A stretch of 64,000 nucleotides of DNA from Nocardia mexicana NBRC 108244 (GTDB lineage Bacteria; Actinomycetota; Actinomycetes; Mycobacteriales; Mycobacteriaceae). The notes beneath the pieces are model-generated. The model saw only the letters and a list, made by a program, of their open reading frames with translations, ran no database searches and was not told the DNA's origin. Position numbers and translations under genes: made by a program. The stretch spans positions 43,507 through 107,506 of the forward strand of contig NZ_BDBV01000017.1 of the NCBI RefSeq assembly GCF_001613165.1, given 5' to 3'. This document shows, piece after piece, positions 8,347-17,069 of this stretch (the stretch's first letter is position 1; the number at the start of each line of letters is the position of its first letter).

Positions 8347-9130
8347 CACGAACGGACAGGCCCGGGTCGCGCTCATCTCCGGTGGCACCAGCGGCATCGG
8401 CCTCGCCACCGCCACCCGGCTCGGCACCGCCGGGTATCGGGTGTTCATCTGCGGGCGCAACGCCGACCGGCTCGCCTCCACCCTCGAGGATCTGCGCACC
8501 CTCGGCATCACCGCCGACGGCGTCGGTTGCGATGTGCGCGACGAGACCTCGATCGAGGCGTTCATCGCCGCCGGAGTCGAGCGCTTCGGCCCGGTCGACA
8601 CCCTGGTCAACAATGCCGGAATCCCCGGCGGCGGGGTGACCAGCGGACTGTCGAGCGAGCTGTGGGACACCGTGATCAGCACCAACCTGCGCAGCGTCTT
8701 CCTGATGTCGAAGTACGTGCTGACCACGGGGCGGATGCAGACGCTGCCCGCCGGACAGATCATCAATATCGCGTCCACCGGCGGCAAGCAGGGCGTGGTG
8801 CTCGGCGCGCCGTACACGGCGTCCAAGCACGGCGTGGTCGGCTTCTCCAAGTCGCTCGGACTGGAGCTGGCGGGCACCGGGATCACGGTGAACGCCGTCT
8901 GCCCGGGCTATGTCGAAACGCCTATGGCACAGCATGTCCGGAGCAACTACTCGAAGATCTGGGATATCGAGGAGTCGGCGGTGCTGACGAAATTCGAGGC
9001 CAAGATCCCGCTGGGCCGCTACACCACCCCCGACGAGGTGGCCGGGCTCGTCGAATTCCTCACCACTCCGCCCGCCGCCGCCATCACCGCGCAGGCGATC
9101 AACGTCTGCGGCGGCCTGGGCAACTACTGA
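8336..9130 (+). CDS. ActIII-like polyketide ketoreductase (SDR)
   Basis: A 264-residue SDR very similar in layout to the actinorhodin C-9 ketoreductase ActIII. It has GGTSGIG (16-22), NNAG followed by the PGGG motif (97-100) that in ActIII-type enzymes guides stereochemistry, Ser147, Tyr160 and Lys164. The end NVCGGLGNY is also typical. It probably reduces one carbonyl of the ACP-bound polyketide and thereby sets first-ring folding. The start lies 11 bp inside the ACP gene. The presence of this enzyme suggests a reduced aromatic polyketide. Confidence 0.88.
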   Translation: MSPDTNGQARVALISGGTSGIGLATATRLGTAGYRVFICGRNADRLASTLEDLRTLGITADGVGCDVRDETSIEAFIAAGVERFGPVDTLVNNAGIPGGGVTSGLSSELWDTVISTNLRSVFLMSKYVLTTGRMQTLPAGQIINIASTGGKQGVVLGAPYTASKHGVVGFSKSLGLELAGTGITVNAVCPGYVETPMAQHVRSNYSKIWDIEESAVLTKFEAKIPLGRYTTPDEVAGLVEFLTTPPAAAITAQAINVCGGLGNY

Positions 9131-9158
9131 CCGGCACCTACCGATCGAGGACAATGCC

Positions 9159-10067
9159 ATGGACACAACACATTCCATCGAGATCGACGCCGACTCCGGC
9201 ACGGTCTACGACCTGCTGGCCCGGGCCGAGTACTGGCCGGAGCTGTTCGCTCCCACACTGCGAGTCGAATACCTGCACCGCGCACCGGATTCGGAGATGC
9301 TGCGCATCTGGGCCCGGGCCGGTGACGACGTCAAGTCGTGGACCTCGGTGCGGGAACTGGATCCGGCGGCGGGCCGCATCACCTTCCGCCAGACCGCCCC
9401 GCCCGCACCGATCGCGGCCATGGCGGGAACCTGGACCATCGAGCCCGTCGCCGACGGCAAGACGAAACTGCATCTGGCACACACCTTTTCCGCCGTCGGC
9501 GACGAGGCCTCGGTGCTGGAATGGATCGAGCAGGTCACCGACGAGAACAGCCGCACCGAACTGGCGGGGCTGAAGGCGCTGGCCGAGCGGCACAGCGAGA
9601 CCGCCGAGGTGCGGACGTTCTCCGACTCGATCCGCATCGCCGCCGACCCGAAGGCCGTTCACGAATTCATCTGGGACGCCGAGCGGTGGACCGAGATGCT
9701 GCCGCACGTCAAGGCGATCGATGTGCGCGAGTACGGGCCGGGCGTGCACGCGCTGACCATGACGACCCGATCCAGCGTCGGCGAGCACGACACCATGTCG
9801 ATCCGAATCACCGACGGGCACAGCCGGATCGAGTACAAGCAGCTGAACCTGCCGCCGCTGCTGGATCTGCACCTGGGCAGCTGGACGATCGACGCCTCCG
9901 GCGCCGACACCGTACTGACCTCCTCGCACACCGTCCGGCTGCGGCCCGAGCACGCCACCGCGGAACTGCAGGGCGCGAACCTGGACAAGGCGCGAGATGC
10001 GTTGAGCACCAACAGCATGTCGACGATGCGCATCGCCAAGCAGCGATTGGAGAGCGAGCACTCGTGA
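9159..10067 (+). CDS. Didomain polyketide aromatase/cyclase
   Basis: A 302-residue protein with two SRPBCC/START-like domains (about 1-145 and 150-300), beginning HSIEIDADSGTVYDLLARAE and SDSIRIAADPKAVHEFIWDA. Didomain aromatase/cyclases of this length normally close and aromatise the first ring of reduced polyketides, which fits the ketoreductase encoded just upstream. The gene ends in a GTGA overlap with the MBL-fold gene. I cannot say from sequence alone which domain is catalytic. Confidence 0.88.
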   Translation: MDTTHSIEIDADSGTVYDLLARAEYWPELFAPTLRVEYLHRAPDSEMLRIWARAGDDVKSWTSVRELDPAAGRITFRQTAPPAPIAAMAGTWTIEPVADGKTKLHLAHTFSAVGDEASVLEWIEQVTDENSRTELAGLKALAERHSETAEVRTFSDSIRIAADPKAVHEFIWDAERWTEMLPHVKAIDVREYGPGVHALTMTTRSSVGEHDTMSIRITDGHSRIEYKQLNLPPLLDLHLGSWTIDASGADTVLTSSHTVRLRPEHATAELQGANLDKARDALSTNSMSTMRIAKQRLESEHS

Positions 10068-10999
10068 CCGGACTCGCGACGGCCGCACTGCCCGCGGCCC
10101 CCACCCTGGTGGAGCTCGCCCCCGGCGTATTCGCCTACCTGCAGGAGCATGCGGGGTGGTGCGTCAACAACTGCGGCGTGATCGCGGGCCCGCACGGCAC
10201 GACGGTGATCGACACCTGCGCCACCGAGACACGCACGCGGGCACAGCTGGCCGCCGTCGCCGCGCTGGACGTCGCGCCGATCACCGAGCTGGTGAACACG
10301 CACTTCCACGGCGACCACGTCTTCGGCAACTGCTTCTTCCCGGAACGCACGCGCATCGTGGCGCAGCAGCTGACCCGGGACGAGATCGCCGAGAACGGCA
10401 CGGCGCTGACCGGGCTGTGGCCCGAGGTCGACTGGGGTGCGGTGGCGGTGCGGCTGCCGGACATCACCTTCGACGGGCGGCTCACCCTGCACGACGGGGA
10501 CCGCGCCATCGAGCTGATCCATCTCGGCCCCGCGCATACCCGCGGTGACACCGTGGTGTGGCTGCCGCGGGAGCGGGTGCTGTTCAGCGGGGACCTGCTG
10601 ATGTCCGGGGGCACACCGTTCTTCCTGATGGGATCGCTGGACGGGATGCGGCGCGCGGTGGAGGCGATGCGGGAGCTGCGGCCGCGGGTGATCGTGCCGG
10701 GGCACGGTCCGATCGCCGGGCCCGAGTTGCTCGAGGCGACCACCCGGTACCTGGACTGGGTGGGGTCCATCGCCGCGGTCGGGTACCGGGCGGGCCAGCA
10801 TCCGCTCGATGTCGCGCGGCACGCCGATCCGGGCACCGAGTTCGCCGGGTGGTGCGATCCGGAACGCCTGGTCGGCAACGTGCACCGCGCCTACGCCGAA
10901 CTGCGTGGCGGTGCGCTCGGCGAACCCCTGGACGTGGTGTCCGTCTTCGGCGAGATGGTCACCTTCAACGGCGGCGCCCTGCCGCACTGCGCCGCCTGA
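10064..10999 (+). CDS. Metallo-beta-lactamase-fold hydrolase in PKS operon
   Basis: A 311-residue MBL-fold enzyme with the zinc motif THFHGDH (His80, His82, Asp84, His85), then a GPAHTRGDT His, a FSGDLL Asp and a PGHGP His, so both metal sites look complete. GTG start overlapping the cyclase stop. MBL-fold proteins in polyketide operons may act as thioesterases or cyclases that release or fold the chain; the position right after the aromatase/cyclase favours that. A plain lactonase or hydrolase role is the alternative. Confidence 0.82.
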   Translation: MTGLATAALPAAPTLVELAPGVFAYLQEHAGWCVNNCGVIAGPHGTTVIDTCATETRTRAQLAAVAALDVAPITELVNTHFHGDHVFGNCFFPERTRIVAQQLTRDEIAENGTALTGLWPEVDWGAVAVRLPDITFDGRLTLHDGDRAIELIHLGPAHTRGDTVVWLPRERVLFSGDLLMSGGTPFFLMGSLDGMRRAVEAMRELRPRVIVPGHGPIAGPELLEATTRYLDWVGSIAAVGYRAGQHPLDVARHADPGTEFAGWCDPERLVGNVHRAYAELRGGALGEPLDVVSVFGEMVTFNGGALPHCAA

Positions 11000-11013
11000 T
11001 ACGGAGACGAAAG

Positions 11014-12597
11014 ATGCACAGCGACAGCACAATCGAGCTGAACGGGACGATACGTCACCCGAATCCGGGCAGTTCCTGGATCAGCGGCGAGCCGGCCCCG
11101 GACACTACGCCCGGCACCGTCGACGAGCTGCTCACCGAGGCAGCGCGCAGCCACGGGCAGCGAACGGCGGTGCAGACCGATTCGTCGGTGCTCACCTTCG
11201 CCGCGCTCGACGACCTGGCCGACGCGGTGGCACGGGCGCTGCGGGACAAGGTGGGGTCGCGCCGGGTGATCGGCATCGTCGCCGATCTGGACCCGGCCTT
11301 CCCCGCCTACTACTACGGCGGCATTCGCAGCGACAACGTTGTCGCGCCGATCAATCCGCTGCTTCCCGCACCGGCGCTCGCGCACGTGCTGGAGCTGTCG
11401 GCACCCGCCGCGGTGCTGGTCTCCGACCGGGGTTTCGAACAGTTCCTGGCCAAGGCGCTCGGCGATGAGCGGCTCAAACCCGTACTGCACGAACCGATCC
11501 GGCTCGATTCGGGTTGGCTGGTGCGCACCGGTTTCGAGCGTGGGTCCGGGCTGCCCGACGACGCCGCCGCGCTGATGTTCACCAGCGGCTCCACCGGTCC
11601 GGCGAAGGCGGTCTGCTACAGCCACGCGAATATTCGCGCCAACGCCGAACAGCTCGCCGCCGCACACGGTCTCGCCGACAGCGGCGGGCTCGCGCACAGC
11701 CGGCCCATCTACTACCCGATGCATATGAACGCGTCGGTGCGGGTGGGCACGCGGCAGATCCTCGCGGGGCATCGGAACGTGTGGGAGTCCGTGGTCGTCG
11801 CGGATCAGCTGCGCGCCACGCACCTGTACTCACTGCCGGTGCGGCTCGAGCAGCTGGCGGCCGACCCGCGGTTCGGCGACACCGAGCTCCGGCACCTGAC
11901 CATGATCGGCTCCGGCAGCACCGCCCTGTCGGCCCGCGCGAACGCGCGCATCCGATCCACCCTCGGAATGCCCTGCTGGCAGGGGTACGGCCTGACCGAG
12001 ACCACCTCGCTGATCAGCACCGAGCGGGCCGGGGCGGAGCGCATCGGATCGGTCGGCGCCGCCGTCGGCGGGATCTCGGTGCGGATCGCGCCCCTGGACA
12101 GCGCGACACCCGACCCGGTGCCGACCGGAACGCCGGGACAGATCTGGGCCCGCGGCCCCGCGATCATGCTCGGCTACTACGACGGCACCGCGATCCACGG
12201 CAGCCCCGGAACCTGGTTCCCGACCGGCGATTACGGCAGCCTCGACGCCGACGGCCTGCTGACGGTCACCGATCGGATCCGGGACCTGGTCCACCGCGAC
12301 GGCGAGGTGGTCTCCCCCTCGGCGGTGCGGCGCGCGCTGGAGTCGCATCCGGGTGTCGAAGAATGCGAGGTGGTCGGGGTCCGGGACGGCGCCGCGGTGC
12401 GCCTGGTCGGCTTCGTCAATGCCGCGGGCGGTTCCACCGGCCTGCTCGAAGAGCTACGCGACACCTATTCCGAAGCAGCACAATTGAACTCGATCGAACT
12501 GGTGGAGCGGCTGCCACGCCTGCCCAACGGCAAGGTCGACCGATCCGCACTGTCCGACATCGCACGAGCCGACATCGCACGAGGAGCAGCGCAATGA
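11014..12597 (+). CDS. AMP-dependent acyl-CoA synthetase/ligase
   Basis: A 527-residue ANL-superfamily adenylating enzyme. Motifs are MFTSGSTGPAKAV (A3, about 188-200), YGLTETTS (A5), FPTGDYG (A7), DRIRDLVHRDGE (A8) and the catalytic Lys in LPNGKVDRS (A10). It would activate a carboxylic acid as AMP ester and CoA thioester, for example a starter unit, a released polyketide acid or a side-chain acid. The ATG at 11014 has an ACGGAG site; the 3' end overlaps the hydrolase gene by 4 bp. The substrate is not predictable here. Confidence 0.87.
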   Translation: MHSDSTIELNGTIRHPNPGSSWISGEPAPDTTPGTVDELLTEAARSHGQRTAVQTDSSVLTFAALDDLADAVARALRDKVGSRRVIGIVADLDPAFPAYYYGGIRSDNVVAPINPLLPAPALAHVLELSAPAAVLVSDRGFEQFLAKALGDERLKPVLHEPIRLDSGWLVRTGFERGSGLPDDAAALMFTSGSTGPAKAVCYSHANIRANAEQLAAAHGLADSGGLAHSRPIYYPMHMNASVRVGTRQILAGHRNVWESVVVADQLRATHLYSLPVRLEQLAADPRFGDTELRHLTMIGSGSTALSARANARIRSTLGMPCWQGYGLTETTSLISTERAGAERIGSVGAAVGGISVRIAPLDSATPDPVPTGTPGQIWARGPAIMLGYYDGTAIHGSPGTWFPTGDYGSLDADGLLTVTDRIRDLVHRDGEVVSPSAVRRALESHPGVEECEVVGVRDGAAVRLVGFVNAAGGSTGLLEELRDTYSEAAQLNSIELVERLPRLPNGKVDRSALSDIARADIARGAAQ

Positions 12598-13292
12598 ACC
12601 AGACCCGGATCGACACCCCCACCGGCGCCGTCGAGGCCGAACTCGTCCGCCCCGACGGTCCCGGCCCCTGGCCGGGCGTCGTCGTGGTGCACGACGTCAT
12701 GGGCCTCAACGACGACGTCCGCAATATCACCCGCACCATCGCCGAGGCCGGATATCTGGCCGTGACGCCCCGGCTGTTCGACGGCAGCGGGCCGCGCTGC
12801 CTGGTCGGAATGTTCCGCGACTTCAACCGCGGTCAGGGCATGACCTTCGACCGCATCACCGCGGCCCGGGAGTTCCTGAAGGGGCAGACCGACTGCACCG
12901 GCCGCATCGGCGTGGTCGGCTTCTGCATCGGCGGCGGCTTCGCCCTGGCCACCGCGACCGACGGGTTCGATGCGTCGGCGCCGTTCTACGGCAATCTGCC
13001 CAAGGATATGAACGAGGCGCTGCGCGGCAGCTGCCCCGTGGTCGGCAGCTACGGCCGACGGGACCCGTCACTGATGGGCGCCGGAGACAAATTGTCGAAG
13101 GCGTTGTCCCACAACGATGTTCCCCACGATGTGAAGACCTACCCCGGCGTCGGGCACGGCTTCGCCAACCACTGGAACGCCGGACCGATGACGCCGCTGC
13201 TGCGGGTCACCGGCTTCGGGTTCCAGCAGCAGGCGGCCGACGACGCGTGGCGGCGGGTGTTCGAGTTCTTCCATACCTACCTGAAAGCCTGA
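12594..13292 (+). CDS. Dienelactone-hydrolase-family protein
   Basis: A 232-residue alpha/beta hydrolase of the dienelactone hydrolase family. The nucleophile is a Cys (GFCIGGG, Cys111), with Asp157 (GRRDPS) and His188 (GVGHGF) completing the triad. Members open lactone rings or cleave esters and thioesters. Coupled by ATGA to the ligase gene and followed after 12 bp by the carboxylase genes, it is firmly inside the PKS operon. I infer a late lactone- or thioester-processing step, which is unproven. Confidence 0.84.
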   Translation: MNQTRIDTPTGAVEAELVRPDGPGPWPGVVVVHDVMGLNDDVRNITRTIAEAGYLAVTPRLFDGSGPRCLVGMFRDFNRGQGMTFDRITAAREFLKGQTDCTGRIGVVGFCIGGGFALATATDGFDASAPFYGNLPKDMNEALRGSCPVVGSYGRRDPSLMGAGDKLSKALSHNDVPHDVKTYPGVGHGFANHWNAGPMTPLLRVTGFGFQQQAADDAWRRVFEFFHTYLKA

Positions 13293-13304
13293 GAGGGAGA
13301 AGCC

Positions 13305-14846
13305 GTGTACCCAGCCGTCGCCGAGCTGACCGACCTGCAGCGGTCGGTGCAGAGCAATACCACCGCGGCCACCGCGCGCCAGCACGACCAGGGCAAGTCG
13401 ACCGCGCGCGAGCGCATCGACATGCTGCTGGACAAGGGATCTTTCACCGAGGTCGAGTCGCTGCGGCGCGGCCTCGGGTCCGGATTCGGGATGGCCGGGC
13501 GCCGGCCGCACACCGACGGCGTGGTGACCGGATGGGGTACGGTCTTCGGCCGCACCGTCTTCGTATACGCCCAGGATTTCCGCATTCTCGGCGGTGCGCT
13601 CGGCGAGGCGCACGCCGAAAAGATCCACAAGGTCATGGATCTGGCGGCGTCCACCGGCGCTCCGCTGGTCGCGCTCAACGACAGCGCGGGCGCCCGGATT
13701 CAGGAGGGCGTGGCCGCGCTGGCCGGATTCGGCGGGATCTTTCGCCGGAATGCCCGGTCCTCCGGGGTGATTCCGCAGATCAGCGTGATGCTCGGGCCGT
13801 GTGCGGGCGGCGCGGCCTACAGTCCGGCGCTGACCGATTTCGTGTTCATGGTGCGCGGCATCGCCCAGATGTTTCTCACCGGGCCGGACGTGGTCGCGAC
13901 GGTCACCGGGGAGCGGGTCACGATGGAGCAGCTCGGCGGCGCCGACGTGCACGCACAGCGGTCGGGGGTGGCGCATTTCGCCTATGACGACGAGCAGACC
14001 TGCCTGCACGACGTGCGGCTGCTGCTGTCCATGCTGCCCGCGAACAATCACGAACAACCGCCCGTCGCACCGTGTTCGGATCCCGCCGACCGGCGCAGCG
14101 ATGCGCTGTACGAGATAGTTCCGGCCGACGGCAACCGGCCCTACGACATGCGCGCGGTGATCGAGGAGATCGTCGACGACGGTGTCTTCTTCGAGGTGCA
14201 GGAGCAGTGGGCGGCCAATGTGGTCTGTGTGCTCGCGCGGCTCGACGGGCACGTGGTGGGAATCGTTGCCAGCCAGCCGAGTTCGATGGCGGGCGCGCTC
14301 GACATCGCGGCCGCCGAGAAGGCCGCGCGTTTCGTCCAGACCTGCGACTGCTTCAATATCGCGATCGTGACGCTGGTCGATGTGCCCGGATTCCTGCCGG
14401 GTGTCGGGCAGGAACACGGCGGCATCATCCGGCACGGCGCCAAACTGCTGTCCGCGTACTGCAATGCGACGGTGCCGCGGGTATCGGTGGTGCTGCGCAA
14501 GGCATTCGGCGGCGCCTACATCGTGATGGACTCCCGGTCGATCGGTGCGGACCTGGCGCTGGCATGGCCCACCAACGAGATCGCCGTCATGGGCGCCGAG
14601 GGCGCGGTGGAGGTCGTGTGCCGACGCGAGCTCGCGGGTGCCGATGATCCGGAGGCACTGCGGGAGGAGCGGATTCGCGAATACCGCTCGGAGCTCATCC
14701 ATCCCTATTACGCGGCCGAGCGCGGCCTGGTGGACGAGGTGATCGACCCCGCCCAGACCCGGCCGATGCTGATCCGCGGCCTGGCGATGCTGCGCTCGAA
14801 ACATGCCGATCTGCCGTGGCGCAAACACGGCAATCCCCCGCTGTGA
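13305..14846 (+). CDS. Acyl-CoA carboxylase carboxyltransferase (beta) subunit
   Basis: A 513-residue carboxyltransferase of the AccD/PccB type, GTG start with AGAGGGAGAAG before it. The N-half holds NDSAGARIQEGV and GPCAGGAAYSPA, the C-half DVPGFLPG and AFGGAYIVMDSR. Ile406 occupies the position equivalent to Streptomyces PccB Asp422, where Asp favours propionyl-CoA and Ile favours acetyl-CoA, so I infer an acetyl-CoA carboxylase making malonyl-CoA for the adjacent PKS. It works with the biotin carboxylase at 15095-16870 and the small epsilon subunit between them. Confidence 0.92.
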   Translation: MYPAVAELTDLQRSVQSNTTAATARQHDQGKSTARERIDMLLDKGSFTEVESLRRGLGSGFGMAGRRPHTDGVVTGWGTVFGRTVFVYAQDFRILGGALGEAHAEKIHKVMDLAASTGAPLVALNDSAGARIQEGVAALAGFGGIFRRNARSSGVIPQISVMLGPCAGGAAYSPALTDFVFMVRGIAQMFLTGPDVVATVTGERVTMEQLGGADVHAQRSGVAHFAYDDEQTCLHDVRLLLSMLPANNHEQPPVAPCSDPADRRSDALYEIVPADGNRPYDMRAVIEEIVDDGVFFEVQEQWAANVVCVLARLDGHVVGIVASQPSSMAGALDIAAAEKAARFVQTCDCFNIAIVTLVDVPGFLPGVGQEHGGIIRHGAKLLSAYCNATVPRVSVVLRKAFGGAYIVMDSRSIGADLALAWPTNEIAVMGAEGAVEVVCRRELAGADDPEALREERIREYRSELIHPYYAAERGLVDEVIDPAQTRPMLIRGLAMLRSKHADLPWRKHGNPPL

Positions 14847-14869
14847 TCGTCGGAAAACGGAGAGACTGT

Positions 14870-15067
14870 ATGAACGACAATGGAATCGGGATTCGAATCG
14901 AGAAGGGCAATCCCGACGATGTGGAGATCGCCGCGCTCGTCACGGCACTGCTGCTGGCGACGGCGGAGCCCGCGGAACCGAGCGTGCGTCCGGCGCCCGC
15001 GCTGTGGTTGCGGCCGCGACGGCGCGCCGTCTTCGTCACCGCGAACAGCTGGTGCCGGGCGGCCTGA
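14870..15067 (+). CDS. Acyl-CoA carboxylase epsilon-like subunit
   Basis: A 65-residue protein between the beta and alpha carboxylase genes. It shows the epsilon-subunit pattern of a short N-terminal segment (IRIEKGNPDDVEIAALVTAL), a variable linker and an Arg/Trp-rich end (LWLRPRRRAVFVTANSW). In Streptomyces and Mycobacterium such subunits bridge and stimulate the alpha-beta complex. The assignment rests on position, size and this pattern. The spacing of 23 bp before and 27 bp after is typical of the operon. Confidence 0.7.
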   Translation: MNDNGIGIRIEKGNPDDVEIAALVTALLLATAEPAEPSVRPAPALWLRPRRRAVFVTANSWCRAA

Positions 15068-15094
15068 CCGCCGCCGACCGAGGAGGGGCCGACC

Positions 15095-16870
15095 GTGCGA
15101 AAAGTATTGGTAGCGAACCGGGGCGAGATCGCGGTGCGGGTGATCCGGGCCGCCCGGGACGCCGGAATTGCGAGTGTCGCGGTGTATGCGAAGCCGGATG
15201 CCGAGGCACCGTTCGTGCGACTGGCCGACGAGGCGTTCGCGCTCGGAGGCCGGACGTCGGCGGAGTCGTATCTGGTGTTCGACAAGATTCTCGACGCCGC
15301 GGCGAAATCGGGGGCGGATGCCGTTCATCCGGGTTACGGGTTTCTTTCGGAGAACGCCGATTTCGCGCAGGCGGTGCTGGATGCGGGGTTGACGTGGATC
15401 GGGCCGTCGCCGCAGTCGATCCGAGACCTCGGGGACAAGGTGACCGCGCGGCACATTGCCGAGCGGGCTGCCGCGCCGATGGCCGCGGGCACCAAGGATC
15501 CGGTGAAGAACGCGGACGAGGTCGTCGAGTTCGCCGAGCAGTACGGCGTGCCGGTGGCGATCAAGGCGGCCTTCGGAGGTGGTGGGCGCGGGATGAAGGT
15601 GGCGCACACCATCGCGGAGATTCCCGAACTGTTCGAATCCGCTACGCGAGAAGCGTTGGCGGCGTTCGGGCGCGGTGAGTGCTTCGTGGAGCAGTACCTG
15701 GACAGGGCGCGTCACGTCGAGGCGCAGGTGCTGGCCGATCAGCACGGCAATGTCATCGTCGCCGGTACACGTGACTGTTCGCTGCAGCGGCGGTTCCAGA
15801 AGCTGGTCGAGGAGGCGCCCGCGCCGTTCCTCTCCGACGAAGTCCGCGCCGAGATACACGCGAGCGCGAAGCGGATATGCCGCGCGGCCGGATATTACGG
15901 CGCGGGAACGGTGGAGTACCTGGTGCAGGGCGAGACCGTGTCGTTCCTCGAGGTCAACACGCGTCTGCAGGTGGAGCACCCGGTCACCGAGGAGACCTCC
16001 GGAATCGACCTGGTGCGCTGGCAGTTCCGCATCGCCGACGGCGAAAGGCTCACGATCAGCGAGGATCCCGCGCCGCGCGGGCATTCGATCGAGTTCCGTA
16101 TCAACGGCGAGGACGCGGGCCGCAACTTCCTGCCCGCCCCCGGTCCGGTGACCGTGTACAAGGAACCGACCGGCCCCGGCGTGCGGATGGATTCCGGTGT
16201 GGTGCAAGGGAGTGTGATCGGTGGACAGTTCGACTCCATGCTGGCCAAGCTGATCGTGACCGGCGAGAACCGCACGCAGGCGCTGGAGCGGGCGCGGCGG
16301 GCGCTGGCCGAGTACGAGATCGACGGCCTGGCAACGGTGCTGCCGTTCCACCGCCACATCGTCTCGAACCCGGCGTTCATCGGGCATACCGCGGCCGACG
16401 GCTCCGAAACCTTCGACATCTACACCAAGTGGATCGAAAACGACTGGGACAACCCGATCCAGCCCTACACCGCCGGACAACCCGCCGACGACGAAGACCC
16501 GGCACCGCGGCAAACGATGGTCGTCGAGGTCGGCGGCCGACGACTCGAAGTGTCCCTTCCGAACGAGCTCACCGCCCGCAGCACCGCCGCGACGCCGAAC
16601 AGCGTCGTCCGCATGAAACCCAAGTCCCGCACCAGATCCGGCGGAACTTCCGCCTCGGGAAACGCCGTCACGGCCCCCATGCAGGGCACCGTGGTCAAGG
16701 TCGCCGTCACCGAGGGTCAAATCGTAGAAGCAGGCGACCTCATCGTCGTCCTGGAAGCCATGAAAATGGAAAACCCCGTCACCGCCCACAAACCCGGCAC
16801 CATCACCGGCCTCACTGTCGAGCCGGGTGCCGCCATCACCCAAGGCACAGTTCTAGCCGAAATAATCTGA
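15095..16870 (+). CDS. Acyl-CoA carboxylase alpha subunit (biotin carboxylase + BCCP)
   Basis: A 591-residue fused biotin carboxylase and biotin carrier protein. GTG start after GAGGAGGGG. The N-terminal domain begins [20 protein letters not shown]; the ATP-grasp glycine loop is [12 protein letters not shown] and the biotin carboxylase signature [17 protein letters not shown] is intact. The C-terminal lipoyl-like domain carries biotinyl Lys557 in [10 protein letters not shown]. It carboxylates biotin with ATP and bicarbonate and passes CO2 to the beta subunit. Last gene of the PKS operon; a family A hairpin follows 10 bp after the stop. Confidence 0.93.
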   Translation: MRKVLVANRGEIAVRVIRAARDAGIASVAVYAKPDAEAPFVRLADEAFALGGRTSAESYLVFDKILDAAAKSGADAVHPGYGFLSENADFAQAVLDAGLTWIGPSPQSIRDLGDKVTARHIAERAAAPMAAGTKDPVKNADEVVEFAEQYGVPVAIKAAFGGGGRGMKVAHTIAEIPELFESATREALAAFGRGECFVEQYLDRARHVEAQVLADQHGNVIVAGTRDCSLQRRFQKLVEEAPAPFLSDEVRAEIHASAKRICRAAGYYGAGTVEYLVQGETVSFLEVNTRLQVEHPVTEETSGIDLVRWQFRIADGERLTISEDPAPRGHSIEFRINGEDAGRNFLPAPGPVTVYKEPTGPGVRMDSGVVQGSVIGGQFDSMLAKLIVTGENRTQALERARRALAEYEIDGLATVLPFHRHIVSNPAFIGHTAADGSETFDIYTKWIENDWDNPIQPYTAGQPADDEDPAPRQTMVVEVGGRRLEVSLPNELTARSTAATPNSVVRMKPKSRTRSGGTSASGNAVTAPMQGTVVKVAVTEGQIVEAGDLIVVLEAMKMENPVTAHKPGTITGLTVEPGAAITQGTVLAEII

Positions 16871-16879
16871 GCACCAATA

Positions 16880-16908
16880 GATTCCGGCCAAGAACGTGCC
16901 GGAAATGA
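16880..16908 (+). terminator. Stop-codon hairpin (TTCCGGC stem) after accA, repeat family A
   Basis: TTCCGGC-CAAGAACGT-GCCGGAA forms a 7-bp stem starting 11 nt after the accA stop. It is the inverted counterpart of the hairpin at 17045-17067 that serves the convergent Lrp gene. It probably marks the 3' end of the PKS operon transcript. Confidence 0.5.
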
Positions 16909-16930
16909 TGGAGGCACAGCCATCACGTTG

Positions 16931-17044
16931 CCGACATGCCACTCCCCTCATTTCCCGGCATCCCACCCCTTCATTTCCCGGCATGCCACCCCCTCATTTC
17001 CCGGCACGTCACCCCCTCATGTCCCGGCATGCCACCCCTCATTT
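16931..17044. repeat. Five tandem 23-bp repeats between convergent genes
   Basis: Units 16931-16953, 16954-16976, 16977-16999, 17000-17022 and 17023-17044 (22 bp) follow the consensus CCCGGCATGCCACCCCCTCA plus TTT. Each unit opens with CCCGGCAT, the arm of the flanking family A hairpin. The copies are contiguous without spacers, so this is not a CRISPR array. The locus separates the PKS operon from the convergent Lrp gene. Confidence 0.88.
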
Positions 17045-17067
17045 CCCGGCATGCTTTTGGCCGGGAT
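17045..17067 (-). terminator. Stop-codon hairpin after the Lrp gene, repeat family A
   Basis: On the minus strand the Lrp stop is followed by CCCGGC-CAAAAGCAT-GCCGGG, two bases beyond the codon. It matches the thiolase hairpin at 2161-2185 almost exactly, including the loop. Confidence 0.55.
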
Positions 17068-17069
17068 CC

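Noticed and set aside
16931..17044. Possible CRISPR array
   Set aside because: Units are contiguous without unique spacers, and no cas genes are in the window.
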